Shown here: piece by piece, positions 26,120 through 35,394 of the stretch | How positions within the stretch are numbered: the first letter of the stretch is position 1 | Layout of the letters: each line of letters begins with the position of its first letter | DNA from: an uncultured bacterium | GTDB lineage: Bacteria > Bacillota > Clostridia > Lachnospirales > Lachnospiraceae | Reading direction: 5' to 3' | Assembly (NCBI GenBank): GCA_947243845.1 | Contig: CAMXIF010000005.1 | Coordinates: forward strand, 62,001 to 126,000 | DNA: 64,000 bases | Made by a program: the position numbers and the translations under genes | The notes under the pieces: generated by a model | What the model was told of the DNA's origin: nothing | Database searches by the model: none | What the model saw: only the letters and a program-made list of their open reading frames with translations

Positions 26120-26137
26120 GGTATAAAATGTTATACC
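26120..26137. promoter_or_regulatory. Inverted repeat downstream of the hscC-like promoter (candidate operator)
   Basis: GGTATAA (26120-26126) and TTATACC (26131-26137) form perfect 7-bp arms around AATG. The site lies between the predicted transcription start and the ribosome binding site, where a repressor could act. It does not match CIRCE. Confidence 0.5.
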
Positions 26138-26164
26138 CTAAGTGAAAGACAGGGGAGGTTTATT

Positions 26165-27757
26165 ATGGCGATTATCGGAATTGATTTGGGAACAACAAAC
26201 AGTCTTGCCTGTGTCTGCCGGGAGGGGAAACCGGTTCTGATTCCTAATTCCCTGGGAGGGATGCTGACACCCAGCGTTGTCAGTGTGGATGCGAATGGGG
26301 AAATCTGTGTGGGAGCCGTGGCAAAGGAGCGGATGATCTCCCACCCGGAGGCGTCAGCCGCCTCATTCAAGCGATATATGGGAACGGATAAGGTGTTTAC
26401 ACTGGCAGGAGAGCAGTTCACACCGCAGGAACTGTCTTCTTTTGTCCTGCGCCAGTTGAAGGAGGATGCGGAGCGGTTCCTGGGTGAGGAAGTGACGGAA
26501 GCTGTGATCAGTGTGCCTGCCTATTTTAATGACAACCAGAGATATGCCACCAAAGAAGCCGGCAAACTGGCCGGGATTCATGTGGAGCGGCTTGTCAATG
26601 AGCCATCCGCAGCTGCATTGGCAGCCAGCCGCATCAGCGGGGAAGACGAGGGGAGTTATCTGGTATTTGATCTGGGCGGTGATGATTTTGATGAGGTCAT
26701 TGCCCGCAGCTTCTGTGCCCATCATCAGATGGACTTTGACGTGCTGGACAGACAGGCGAAGCTGACGCTCCTCAGGATGTCCGAGAAGTGCAAGCGGGAT
26801 TTGACAAAACAGGATGAGGCGGAACTTGTGTGGGAGGCGAAAGAGAAGAGGATGCCTCTTAATAATCTGGTATTGGCAGGACTTGGACAGGAATTATTTG
26901 GACGTATCAGCGGAGTGATCGAGAGGGCGCTGCATGATAGCGCCAGAAACATGGAAGAGATAGATGAGATTGTTCTGGTGGGCGGGTCATCCAGGATGCC
27001 GGTGGTGTCTCTGTATCTGCAGACGCATCTGAAACGGAGGCCGTTGATGATCGCTTCTCCGGATGAGGTGGTTGCCATGGGCGCCGGTATTTATGCCGGG
27101 ATTAAAGAACGCAGGCAGGATATCAGGGATCTGGTGCTGACGGACATCTGCCCATTCAGCCTGGGTACCAGCGTGGTCAATTATGCGGACAGCGGGAATC
27201 CGATCATGTCCACTGTGATAGAGAGAAACAGCGTACTACCCTGCTCAAGAACCGGATACTATACCAATTCTTACGATAATCAATGTCAGATTGAGATTGG
27301 TATCTATCAGGGAGAATCTTATTATTGTAATGAAAATCTGAAACTGGGCGTCATTGAAATGGAGATTCTTCCAGGGAAGAAGGGAGAAGCCTGTCTGGAA
27401 ATAAGTTTTACATATGATATCAACGGTATCCTGGAAGTTGAGGTGACGGATCATCAACTGAAACGGATGAAGAGGAAAGTGCTGACCAGTGAAAAGGTGC
27501 GTATGTCAGAGGAAGAACTATATCGCCGTCTGGAGGAACTGCAGGCTTATAAGCTTATGCCTTATGGAGGGGTTCGGACCAAAATGATCATGGCCAAAGG
27601 AGAACGATTATTTACGCAGCTTCTTGGGGCAAGGCGCCAGCAGGTCGCAATAGCGATGCACCAGATTGGGCAGGCCATTATGAGTCGTGATGAGCAGCAG
27701 ATTAATCGGGTGTTAAAAGAGGCAAAAGAGTTGTTTGACAGGTTAGAGGAATCGTAG
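26165..27757 (+). CDS. hscC: HscC-like Hsp70 chaperone lacking the phosphate-2 ATP loop
   Basis: A 530-residue Hsp70 of the HscC-like group. Phosphate-1 motif GIDLGTTNSLACV is intact, as are VPAYFNDNQR, RLVNEPSAAALAA, the adenosine motif IVLVGGSSRMPVV and LTDICPFSLGTSV, which is close to the HscC hallmark. In canonical Hsp70s, FDLGGGTFDVS is followed about 28 residues later by LGGDDFD; here residues 169-176 read DLGGDDFD, so the phosphate-2 loop and the following strands are absent without a frameshift. E. coli HscC is about 556 residues; the shortfall matches the gap. ATP handling is probably altered. ATG 26165 follows GGGGAGG. A J-like protein gene follows by 36 bp. Confidence 0.85.
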   Translation: MAIIGIDLGTTNSLACVCREGKPVLIPNSLGGMLTPSVVSVDANGEICVGAVAKERMISHPEASAASFKRYMGTDKVFTLAGEQFTPQELSSFVLRQLKEDAERFLGEEVTEAVISVPAYFNDNQRYATKEAGKLAGIHVERLVNEPSAAALAASRISGEDEGSYLVFDLGGDDFDEVIARSFCAHHQMDFDVLDRQAKLTLLRMSEKCKRDLTKQDEAELVWEAKEKRMPLNNLVLAGLGQELFGRISGVIERALHDSARNMEEIDEIVLVGGSSRMPVVSLYLQTHLKRRPLMIASPDEVVAMGAGIYAGIKERRQDIRDLVLTDICPFSLGTSVVNYADSGNPIMSTVIERNSVLPCSRTGYYTNSYDNQCQIEIGIYQGESYYCNENLKLGVIEMEILPGKKGEACLEISFTYDINGILEVEVTDHQLKRMKRKVLTSEKVRMSEEELYRRLEELQAYKLMPYGGVRTKMIMAKGERLFTQLLGARRQQVAIAMHQIGQAIMSRDEQQINRVLKEAKELFDRLEES

Positions 27758-27793
27758 ACGCAGATTATAAAATTTTTAGAGTGGAAGAAAAGA

Positions 27794-29713
27794 ATGGATA
27801 TCTGGAAAGTATTGGGGACAGAACCCACCGTAGATAAAAAGGCGATCAAAAAAGCATACGCAGCCAAAACCAGGGAGATCCATCCGGAGGAGAGACCGGA
27901 GGAATTTCAGCAGCTTCATGAAGCCTACCAGGCTGCACTTGCCCATGCGGATTTCTTTCTGAGGGTCACCAGGGGCGAGGAGGGTATCAAAATAAACATT
28001 AGCCCTATGCCGGGCAGCAGGGAAATCAGAACCGTTCGCATGTCCGGAAGCGGCAATTCAGAAGAAGAGGAATTCCACAGGTCTGAAAGTGGCGGCTCAG
28101 AAGAAGAGACATACCACAGGTCTGAAAGTGGCGGCCCGGAAGAAGAGACATATCACAGAGCTGAAGGTGACGGCTCAGAAGAAGAGACATACCACAGGTC
28201 TGAAAGTAACGGCGCAGAAGAAGAGACATATTACAGAGCTGAAAGTAACGGCTCAGAAGAAGAAACATACCATAGGGTTGAAAGTGACGGCTCAGAAGTC
28301 GGGGCATACCACAGGGTTAACGATGATGTTATTGAGAGCGGACAGTCAGAGGCACAGAGCGAACTGGTTTCTTATTTTGAGAACCAGCAGGTAAGAGTAG
28401 ACGATTTTATAAAACATTGGAATGAATTTACGGGAGTGTACCGCAATCCGGAAGCGGCTGACTGGTGGAAGGAATATCTGGCTTCAGAGGAGTTTCAGAG
28501 CATCAAGGAGCAAGGCCAAGTACTGCATCTGCTTGTGGAAGAAATAGATCACAAGTTTTTCTACGGGCTTGATGAGGTGAAAATGTGGTTTTGGGATGCC
28601 TATGCTTTTCAGGAAGGACAAGAGGAGGCATATCAGGGAGATAAGCAAAAGCTGTGGGAACAGCTTTACCCGGCTTATGTAAAACAACAGCAAAATAGAA
28701 AGAATAAGAAACATCTGGCAAGATATGAGAAGGGAATACGTATCTTTGCGGTGTCTTCCATCGTCTTACTTTTCTTAGGCATTATTATCCTCTGGAAAGG
28801 GCTTGAGAGGGGGATAGAGAATGAGATCAGATTTCTGCAGCAGTATATGGCACGGCAATATCCGGATACAACGTTTTCGGAGCCTGAGAGGTGCGAGGAA
28901 TACGGGGGAAGTCACAGCTATGCGATGTATCCGGCTGCACACCCGGATCTGCAGGTGAATGCCTGGGTCAAACGTGGGGATGAGAAGGATGGGGAGCCTT
29001 ATCTGGTAACGGAGAACTATAACCAGATGCTGCTGCAGTATTATGCCGCGCAGTATGGGCTGGATATGGAACCGGAACTTTATGACTTGATATTTTATCC
29101 GGATATCGAGGAGATGGATGCCTTTTGCGAGACAGTGGAAAGAATGTTTCGGGAACAGCCGGAATTGGAGCGGGTATCTTCGGTAGCTATCTGCGCGAAA
29201 AATGTCGTATTTCCGGAAATCCTGCTTCAGGGCGGCGTGGAGCATTTCCCGTTTGCAGAGTTACAAAGTTACGATCTCAGGAATATGGATGCGGCATCGC
29301 TTGCCGATTCACTTCGGGAAGCCTATATGCTCTATATGTTTCAATATGAACCCTGGAATATTACGAAGGAGCAGTACAGGCAGTGGGGGCCGGAATACGA
29401 GAAGAGAAGCGAAGAATGGGTGGATGATAAAGGGGGCTGGCATGAGGTGTATGACCCGGATACAGGGGAACTTCTGTGCAGACTATTTATCCCAACGTAT
29501 GAATATATAGATATGAACCACCATTATGGTACTATGGCGCTGCCAACCCGCTTTATAACAGTGGGCAATGCCTATTATTTCCTGCAGGACAAGGAGGCCG
29601 ATATTACGGTCAATGAGGACGGTGACGGATTCGAGGTGAGGTTCTATGGATATGTCACATCCTTTGGCAATGACGCAGAAGTGGAGTTTAATGATTTGCG
29701 GGAGTGTTATTGA
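27794..29713 (+). CDS. Membrane-anchored J-domain-like protein with acidic tandem repeats
   Basis: A 639-residue protein. Residues 1-50 resemble a short J domain (DIWKVLGTEPTVDKKAIKKA, then HPEERPEEFQQLHEAYQAAL), with HPE at 30-32 in place of HPD, as in DjlB/DjlC-type partners of HscC. A 13-residue tandem repeat (GGSEEETYHRSES) fills about 87-177. A helical region follows, one transmembrane helix is at about 313-336 (FAVSSIVLLFLGIIILWKGL), and an extracellular domain of about 300 residues of unknown family ends the protein. The gene directly follows the Hsp70 and has no separate promoter, so it is the likely cochaperone. The outer domain could sense envelope state; that is inference. Confidence 0.75.
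   Translation: MDIWKVLGTEPTVDKKAIKKAYAAKTREIHPEERPEEFQQLHEAYQAALAHADFFLRVTRGEEGIKINISPMPGSREIRTVRMSGSGNSEEEEFHRSESGGSEEETYHRSESGGPEEETYHRAEGDGSEEETYHRSESNGAEEETYYRAESNGSEEETYHRVESDGSEVGAYHRVNDDVIESGQSEAQSELVSYFENQQVRVDDFIKHWNEFTGVYRNPEAADWWKEYLASEEFQSIKEQGQVLHLLVEEIDHKFFYGLDEVKMWFWDAYAFQEGQEEAYQGDKQKLWEQLYPAYVKQQQNRKNKKHLARYEKGIRIFAVSSIVLLFLGIIILWKGLERGIENEIRFLQQYMARQYPDTTFSEPERCEEYGGSHSYAMYPAAHPDLQVNAWVKRGDEKDGEPYLVTENYNQMLLQYYAAQYGLDMEPELYDLIFYPDIEEMDAFCETVERMFREQPELERVSSVAICAKNVVFPEILLQGGVEHFPFAELQSYDLRNMDAASLADSLREAYMLYMFQYEPWNITKEQYRQWGPEYEKRSEEWVDDKGGWHEVYDPDTGELLCRLFIPTYEYIDMNHHYGTMALPTRFITVGNAYYFLQDKEADITVNEDGDGFEVRFYGYVTSFGNDAEVEFNDLRECY
28052..28324 (+). repeat. 39-bp in-frame tandem repeat, 7 copies
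   Basis: Seven 39-bp units encode 13-mers of the type GGSEEETYHRSES; the first (EEEEFHR) and last (EVGAYHR) are most diverged, as expected for an array that expands from the middle. Confidence 0.88.
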
Positions 29714-29755
29714 AAGTTTTTCCGATTATTTTCCTAATTATTTTTGTTTTATGTC

Positions 29756-29784
29756 TTGAATTTTCAGGACAAATTGGGTAAAAT
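29756..29784 (+). promoter_or_regulatory. gap promoter
   Basis: TTGAAT (29756-29761) and TAAAAT (29779-29784) with 17-bp spacing, about 95 nt before gap. Confidence 0.6.
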
Positions 29785-29807
29785 AGTTTTGCTGACTAAA
29801 TTTTACC
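29777..29807. promoter_or_regulatory. Inverted repeat over the gap -10 region (candidate operator)
   Basis: GGTAAAAT (29777-29784) and ATTTTACC (29800-29807) are perfect 8-bp arms. The left arm covers the -10 box, so a bound regulator could control gap transcription. No CggR gene is present in the window. Confidence 0.45.
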
Positions 29808-29879
29808 AATATAGCGCGTATGTTACGTATGCAGCAGGGTAAAATTATATAAAAAACATTATTTAGGAGGGACTAAAAA

Positions 29880-30881
29880 ATGGCAGTAAGAGTAGCAATC
29901 AATGGTTTTGGCCGTATCGGTCGTCTTGCATTCAGACAGATGTTCGGGGCAGAAGGATATGAAGTAGTAGCAATCAACGATTTAACAAGCCCTAAGATGT
30001 TGGCACACTTGTTAAAGTATGATTCTTCCCAGGGTAAGTACGCTTTAGCTGATACTGTATCCGCTGGTGAGGACACAATCACAGTTGATGGTAAGACTTT
30101 AAAGATCTACAAAGAGCCCGATGCAAACAACTGTCCTTGGGGCGAACTTAAGGTTGACGTTGTTTTGGAGTGCTCCGGTTTTTATACCAGCAAGGAAAAA
30201 GCTCAGGCACACATCAATGCCGGTGCTAGAAAAGTTGTTATCTCTGCTCCTGCAGGTAACGATCTTCCGACTATCGTATACAATGTAAACCATGAGACAC
30301 TGAAAGCTTCCGATACCATCATTTCTGCAGCTTCCTGTACAACAAACTGCCTTGCTCCTATGGCAAAGGCTTTGAACGATTTAGCTGGCATCAAGTCCGG
30401 TATCATGAGCACAATCCATGCTTATACAGGTGACCAGATGATTCTTGACGGCCCGCAGAGAAAGGGTGATTTGAGAAGATCCCGCGCAGGCGCAGTGAAC
30501 ATCGTTCCTAACAGCACAGGTGCAGCAAAGGCTATCGGCCTTGTTATCCCTGAGTTAAATGGTAAGCTGATTGGTTCCGCACAGCGTGTTCCTACTCCTA
30601 CAGGTTCCACCACAATCCTGGTTGCAACTGTAGAGAAGTCCGTAACCAAAGATGAGATCAATGCAGCAATGAAGGCAGCTGCTACAGAGTCCTTCGCATA
30701 CAATGAGGATGAGATCGTATCTTCCGATATCGTAGGCAGCACCTATGGTTCTATCTTCGATGCTACCCAGACTATGGTAGGCGAAGACAACCTGGTACAG
30801 GTTGTTTCCTGGTACGACAATGAGAACAGCTACACATCTCAGATGGTTCGTACAATTAAGTATTTCTCTGAATTAGCATAG
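29880..30881 (+). CDS. gap: Glyceraldehyde-3-phosphate dehydrogenase, type I
   Basis: A 333-residue glycolytic enzyme. The N-terminal NAD-binding signature is [18 protein letters not shown], the catalytic cysteine lies in [12 protein letters not shown], and [15 protein letters not shown] is near the C-terminus. It oxidises glyceraldehyde 3-phosphate to 1,3-bisphosphoglycerate. A very strong AGGAGG site and codon use tuned to high expression differ from the neighbouring chaperone genes. It heads a gap-pgk-tpiA run, with a terminator before pgk that could set expression ratios. Confidence 0.98.
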   Translation: MAVRVAINGFGRIGRLAFRQMFGAEGYEVVAINDLTSPKMLAHLLKYDSSQGKYALADTVSAGEDTITVDGKTLKIYKEPDANNCPWGELKVDVVLECSGFYTSKEKAQAHINAGARKVVISAPAGNDLPTIVYNVNHETLKASDTIISAASCTTNCLAPMAKALNDLAGIKSGIMSTIHAYTGDQMILDGPQRKGDLRRSRAGAVNIVPNSTGAAKAIGLVIPELNGKLIGSAQRVPTPTGSTTILVATVEKSVTKDEINAAMKAAATESFAYNEDEIVSSDIVGSTYGSIFDATQTMVGEDNLVQVVSWYDNENSYTSQMVRTIKYFSELA

Positions 30882-30954
30882 AAGAAAGTTCTTTCGGAAT
30901 TATCTTCTCGAGGATTGCTTCGCAGCCTCGGCACAAAATTATTTATGGTTTGTT

Positions 30955-30987
30955 GAGAGGCTCGGCCGTTGGGCCGGGTCTCTTTTT
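30955..30987 (+). terminator. Terminator between gap and pgk
   Basis: A GC-rich hairpin (GAGAGGCTCGGCC, loop, GGGCCGGGTCTC) with one small mismatch is followed by TTTTT. A second small hairpin, CGAGG...CCTCG, lies just upstream (30908-30930). Confidence 0.75.
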
Positions 30988-31012
30988 AATAATCTAATAG
31001 GAGGACTAAGAC

Positions 31013-32245
31013 ATGTCATTAAACAAAAAATCTGTAGATGATCTTAACGTTAAGGGAAAACGCGTTCTTGTGAGATGTGACTTTAACGTACCTTTGAAGG
31101 AAGGCAAGATTACGGATGAAACCCGTATCGTGGCTGCGCTTCCTACAATTCAGAAACTGCTTGCTAACGGCGGCAAAGTTATTCTCTGCTCCCACCTTGG
31201 CAAAGTAAAGAACGGCCCCAATGAGGGTGAGTCTCTGGCACCTGTGGCAGAGAGACTTTCTGAGAAACTGGGCAAGCCTGTTAATTTCGTATCTGACTAC
31301 AATGTGACCGGTGAGGCTGCGACCAAGGCAGTTGCCGATATGCAGGAAGGTGATGTGGTACTTCTGCAGAATACCCGTTTCCGCGGCAAAGAGGAGACCA
31401 AACCCAAGGAGGCAGGAGAGGCTTTTGCAAAAGAACTGGCTGATCTGGCTGATGTTTATGTGTGCGATGCGTTTGGTTCTGCTCACAGAGCGCATGCATC
31501 CGTGGCTGTTGTTACCAAGTATATTACCGAGAAGGGCGGCGAAAACGCAGTTGGTTATCTGATGCAGAAAGAGATAGACTTCCTCGGCAATGCAGTGGAG
31601 AATCCGGTAAGACCGTTCGTGGCTATTCTTGGCGGCGCTAAGGTAGCAGATAAACTCAACGTAATCAATAACCTGCTTGAGAAGTGTGACACCCTTATCA
31701 TCGGTGGTGGTATGGCATTCACATTCTTAAAGGCAAAGGGCTATGAGATTGGTAATTCTCTGGTAGATGATGAAAAGCTTGATTATTGTAAAGAGATGAC
31801 GGAAAAGGCTGAGAAGCTTGGCAAACAGCTTTTGCTGCCCATCGATACTGGTGTGGCTTCGGCTTTCCCGAATCCTATTGACGGTCCTGTTGATGTAGCG
31901 TACGTTGAAGCTGACAAGATTCCGGCTGATAAGGAAGGGCTGGATATTGGTCCTAAGACTCAGGAATTATTTGCAAATGCTGTGAAGTCTGCAAAGACAG
32001 TTGTATGGAACGGCCCTATGGGCGTGTTTGAGAATCCTACACTGGCCAAAGGAACCATCGCTGTGGCGAAGGCACTGGCTGAGACAGACGCAACCACCAT
32101 TATCGGCGGCGGTGACTCTGCAGCTGCCTGCAACCAGCTTGGTTTTGCAGATAAGATGTCCCACATTTCCACAGGCGGCGGCGCTTCCCTTGAGTTCTTA
32201 GAGGGTAAGGAACTTCCTGGCGTAGTAGCAGCAGACGACAAGTGA
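31013..32245 (+). CDS. pgk: Phosphoglycerate kinase
   Basis: A 410-residue enzyme transferring phosphate from 1,3-bisphosphoglycerate to ADP. N-terminal signature [16 protein letters not shown], then [20 protein letters not shown], and the nucleotide-binding end [13 protein letters not shown] with [13 protein letters not shown]. It is some 12-15 residues longer than most bacterial enzymes because of small loop insertions, a common feature in clostridia. AGGAGG precedes ATG 31013. Confidence 0.98.
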   Translation: MSLNKKSVDDLNVKGKRVLVRCDFNVPLKEGKITDETRIVAALPTIQKLLANGGKVILCSHLGKVKNGPNEGESLAPVAERLSEKLGKPVNFVSDYNVTGEAATKAVADMQEGDVVLLQNTRFRGKEETKPKEAGEAFAKELADLADVYVCDAFGSAHRAHASVAVVTKYITEKGGENAVGYLMQKEIDFLGNAVENPVRPFVAILGGAKVADKLNVINNLLEKCDTLIIGGGMAFTFLKAKGYEIGNSLVDDEKLDYCKEMTEKAEKLGKQLLLPIDTGVASAFPNPIDGPVDVAYVEADKIPADKEGLDIGPKTQELFANAVKSAKTVVWNGPMGVFENPTLAKGTIAVAKALAETDATTIIGGGDSAAACNQLGFADKMSHISTGGGASLEFLEGKELPGVVAADDK

Positions 32246-32274
32246 TTTGATAAGCAGAGCGAGAATAATCATAG

Positions 32275-32310
32275 CTGAGAGAGAACGTGCTTGCACCAGT
32301 TCTCTCTCGG
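32275..32310 (+). other. Hairpin between pgk and tpiA without T-run
   Basis: GAGAGAGAAC (32277-32286) and GTTCTCTCTC (32299-32308) pair perfectly, with flanking bases extending the stem, and the loop itself holds GTGC/GCAC. No T-run follows, so it looks like an mRNA processing or stabilising structure rather than a terminator. Confidence 0.55.
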
Positions 32311-32435
32311 ATAGGATTGTTTGAGGTGCAAGGCATCCGAGGAATTGCGCAGCGATTTCGAGGCGATGCGATAAGCAGGGTGCAGCAATTTTGAGTCTCT
32401 GCGGATGAAAATAACAAATAAAGGAGATTGTGACA

Positions 32436-33182
32436 ATGGCTAGAAGAAGAATTATTGCCGGCAACTGGAAGATGAATATGACTCCCAGTGAGGCGGTTGC
32501 GCTCTGCGCGACATTGAAGGATCTGGTAGTGAACGATGCGGTTGACGTGGTTTACTGTGTACCTGCGATTGACATTGTACCTGTGGCTGAGGCAGTCAAG
32601 GGCACCAATGTGCATGTAGGCGCTGAAAACTTCTATATCGAGGACAAGGGAGCATACACAGGCGAGATTTCTGCACCCATGTTAAAGGATGCCGGTGTGG
32701 AGTATGTGATTATCGGCCATTCTGAGAGAAGAGAGTATTTCAAAGAGGACGATGCTTTCTTGAACAAGAAAGTGCTTAAAGCATTAGAGGCAGGCCTTGT
32801 GCCGATTCTTTGCTGCGGCGAATCTTTGGAGCAGAGAGAGATGAACGTGACTATGGATTGGATCAGATTGCAGATCAAGTCCGATCTGGCTGGCGTCACC
32901 GCTGATCAGGTAAAAGGCACGGTTATCGCTTACGAGCCGATCTGGGCGATCGGAACCGGCAAGACCGCGACATCCGATCAGGCGCAGGAAGTATGTAAGG
33001 GTATCCGCGACTGCATCGCTGAAATGTATGATGAAGCTACCGCAGAGGCTGTACGTATCCAGTATGGCGGTTCTATGAACGCATCTAATGCGGCTGAACT
33101 TTTGTCAAAGCCTGACATTGATGGCGGGCTGATTGGCGGTGCATCTTTAAAACCCGATTTTGGGCAGATTGTGAATGCATAA
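32436..33182 (+). CDS. tpiA: Triosephosphate isomerase
   Basis: A 248-residue TIM-barrel enzyme interconverting dihydroxyacetone phosphate and glyceraldehyde 3-phosphate. N-terminal [13 protein letters not shown] carries the substrate lysine, the electrophilic His is in [10 protein letters not shown], the catalytic Glu in [14 protein letters not shown], and the phosphate loop is [12 protein letters not shown] 32436 follows AAGGAG by 9 nt. A terminator follows at 33248. Confidence 0.98.
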   Translation: MARRRIIAGNWKMNMTPSEAVALCATLKDLVVNDAVDVVYCVPAIDIVPVAEAVKGTNVHVGAENFYIEDKGAYTGEISAPMLKDAGVEYVIIGHSERREYFKEDDAFLNKKVLKALEAGLVPILCCGESLEQREMNVTMDWIRLQIKSDLAGVTADQVKGTVIAYEPIWAIGTGKTATSDQAQEVCKGIRDCIAEMYDEATAEAVRIQYGGSMNASNAAELLSKPDIDGGLIGGASLKPDFGQIVNA

Positions 33183-33247
33183 GGTGATGTGCAGAAGGGG
33201 AGCATTGTCTTGTGTAATGAGGTAAAGTCTCAATAAGGTAAGTAAAG

Positions 33248-33287
33248 GGGGTATCAAGGGAAGGGGATTTCTTTGATATCCCTTTTT
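33248..33287 (+). terminator. Terminator after tpiA
   Basis: GGGGTATCAA (33248-33257) pairs with TTGATATCCC (33273-33282) with one G-U pair, followed by TTTTT. Confidence 0.8.
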
Positions 33288-33410
33288 CGATTTTTATGGT
33301 TGACCAAACTTTCATAAATGGATATCATAGTATCATAAATAAGAGATTACCGAAACTCTCATATTCGTGATTTCTGAACTATCATTTTATATCAGGCAGG
33401 GGGAAGAAAA

Positions 33411-35381
33411 ATGAAAAGCATTAGAACTAAAATCACCTTATGTCTCATTCTGACCGTTCTGACAGTGCAGGTCGCATCTGGGATTGCCAGTATCATACCC
33501 AATTATAACAGTACCATGTCTACAGTAGAACAGATGATGAGAGAAACAGCAGTTTTGGCGGCGGGACGCGTAGAACAGGAGCTGGCAGCATATAAAAATG
33601 TTGTCATGGATGCGGGTTATATTCAGCAGTTATCTGATCCTGATGTGCCGGTGGAAGAAAAGCAGGCTATCATTGACGAGCGGGCAACGATGCACAATTT
33701 CCAGCGGGGTAATATTATCGGGATGGATGGCATCAGTATTTTAGATGGTAAAGATTATTCAGACCGGGAATATGTAAAGCAGGCCATGAAGGGTAATATT
33801 TATGTGTCGGAACCTTTGATCAGTAAGATCACCGGACAACTATCTATTATGGTAGCTGCTCCTCTTTATTCTGAGGAAAACTATGGTTCTTCCATTGTTG
33901 GAGTCGTTTATTTTGTTCCTAAGGAGACTTTCCTGAATGATATTGTATCTGCTATCCAGATCGGAGAGAACAGCAGAGCATATATGATCAATAAAACCGG
34001 TGATACGATTGCGGATATTACGCTTGAAACAATTACAGTGCAGAATATAGAGGCCGAAGCGCAAAATGATCCGTCACTGACAGACTTAGCGGCAATCCAT
34101 GCGGCCATGCGTCAGGGGCAGAATGGATTTGGAAGTTATACGAACGGGGCGGAGAAGATGTTCGCAGCCTATGCACCCGTAAGCGATACGGACGGATGGA
34201 GCATTGCAGTTACAGCGCCACAGTTAAATTATCTGGAGGCAACACGTAACGCTATGGTTATTAATATCGCAGTAATTATCATTTCCATATTGATTTCTAT
34301 TGTGATAGCCCTGGTGCTGGCGGTCAATATCAGCGGTCCGATGAAAGCCTGTGTCAATCGGATGAAGCTGCTTGTGGAGGGAGATTTGGATACACCGATG
34401 CCTCAGATTAAGAGCAAAGACGAGACCGGTGTACTGGCAAGATCAACGGCATCACTGGTGGAAGGACTAAAAATCGTTATCGGGGATATAGATTTTCTGT
34501 TGAATGAGATGGCCAATCAGAATCTGAATGTTCGTACGGAACATGAGGAAGTGTATGTCGGCAGTTTCCAGAATATCCTGCTTTCCATGCGTCATATGAA
34601 AGCAGAATTGAGTAAGGCTATGACGCAGGTCAACCATTCCTCCCAGGAAGTGGCGATGGCCAGTGAACATCTTTCTGCCAGTGCGCAGTCACTCAGTCAG
34701 GGCACTACGCAGCAGGCAAGTTCCGTGGAGGAACTGGCAGCCCGTGTCAGCGAGATATCAGAACAGGCTAAAAGGACGGCAAGCGGAGCTCTGGATGTCC
34801 GCAGTAAGACGCATGAGGCCGGCAGGGAAGTCTCCCTGTGTAATCAGAAAATGCAGAATCTGGTGGAGGCCATGGATAAGATTCAGACCAGTTCCGATGA
34901 GATAGAGAAGATTCTCAAGACCATCGATGACATTGCGTTCCAGACCAATATATTGGCCTTAAATGCAGCCGTGGAAGCGGCCAGGGCCGGCAGCGCCGGG
35001 AAAGGATTTGCTGTGGTTGCAGAAGAAGTCCGCAATCTGGCCGGAAAATCTGCCAAGGCGGCGCAGAACACCTCGGAGCTTATCAGTAACTCTACAGAGG
35101 CAGTACATATAGGTACGGACATTGCGCAGAATACGGCAGATGTCCTGTTTGGTGTGGTGAACAGCATCCAGACCGTAGTGGATGCTATCGATCAGATCGC
35201 AACGGTGTCGAATGAACAGTCCGATGCGGTAGAACAGGTTTCAGAGGGAATCAATCAGATTTCCGTGGTAGTACAGAGTAATAGCGCCAATGCGCAGGAG
35301 AGTGCGGCTGCCAGTGAGGAGCTTTCTGCTGAGGCTGCCTGCCTGAAAGAACTGGTGGATCAGTTCAATCTGGCAGAATAA
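33411..35381 (+). CDS. Methyl-accepting chemotaxis protein with periplasmic-type dCache domain
   Basis: A 656-residue chemoreceptor. It has an N-terminal transmembrane helix, an extracellular double-Cache-like ligand domain at about 35-280 (with [17 protein letters not shown] and [20 protein letters not shown]), and a second transmembrane helix at about 283-305. HAMP follows, then a cytoplasmic signalling helix hairpin with the conserved tip [22 protein letters not shown]. Ligand unknown; its gene abuts the acetylesterase gene by 13 bp and precedes the xylan genes, so sensing of plant sugars or related metabolites is possible. No flagellar gene is in the window. Confidence 0.93.
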   Translation: MKSIRTKITLCLILTVLTVQVASGIASIIPNYNSTMSTVEQMMRETAVLAAGRVEQELAAYKNVVMDAGYIQQLSDPDVPVEEKQAIIDERATMHNFQRGNIIGMDGISILDGKDYSDREYVKQAMKGNIYVSEPLISKITGQLSIMVAAPLYSEENYGSSIVGVVYFVPKETFLNDIVSAIQIGENSRAYMINKTGDTIADITLETITVQNIEAEAQNDPSLTDLAAIHAAMRQGQNGFGSYTNGAEKMFAAYAPVSDTDGWSIAVTAPQLNYLEATRNAMVINIAVIIISILISIVIALVLAVNISGPMKACVNRMKLLVEGDLDTPMPQIKSKDETGVLARSTASLVEGLKIVIGDIDFLLNEMANQNLNVRTEHEEVYVGSFQNILLSMRHMKAELSKAMTQVNHSSQEVAMASEHLSASAQSLSQGTTQQASSVEELAARVSEISEQAKRTASGALDVRSKTHEAGREVSLCNQKMQNLVEAMDKIQTSSDEIEKILKTIDDIAFQTNILALNAAVEAARAGSAGKGFAVVAEEVRNLAGKSAKAAQNTSELISNSTEAVHIGTDIAQNTADVLFGVVNSIQTVVDAIDQIATVSNEQSDAVEQVSEGINQISVVVQSNSANAQESAAASEELSAEAACLKELVDQFNLAE

Positions 35382-35394
35382 TAAAGAAGGTGGA

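Noticed and set aside
33288..33410. Cyclic di-GMP or other riboswitch before the chemoreceptor gene
   Set aside because: No conserved riboswitch core was found; only short AT-rich imperfect repeats are present.
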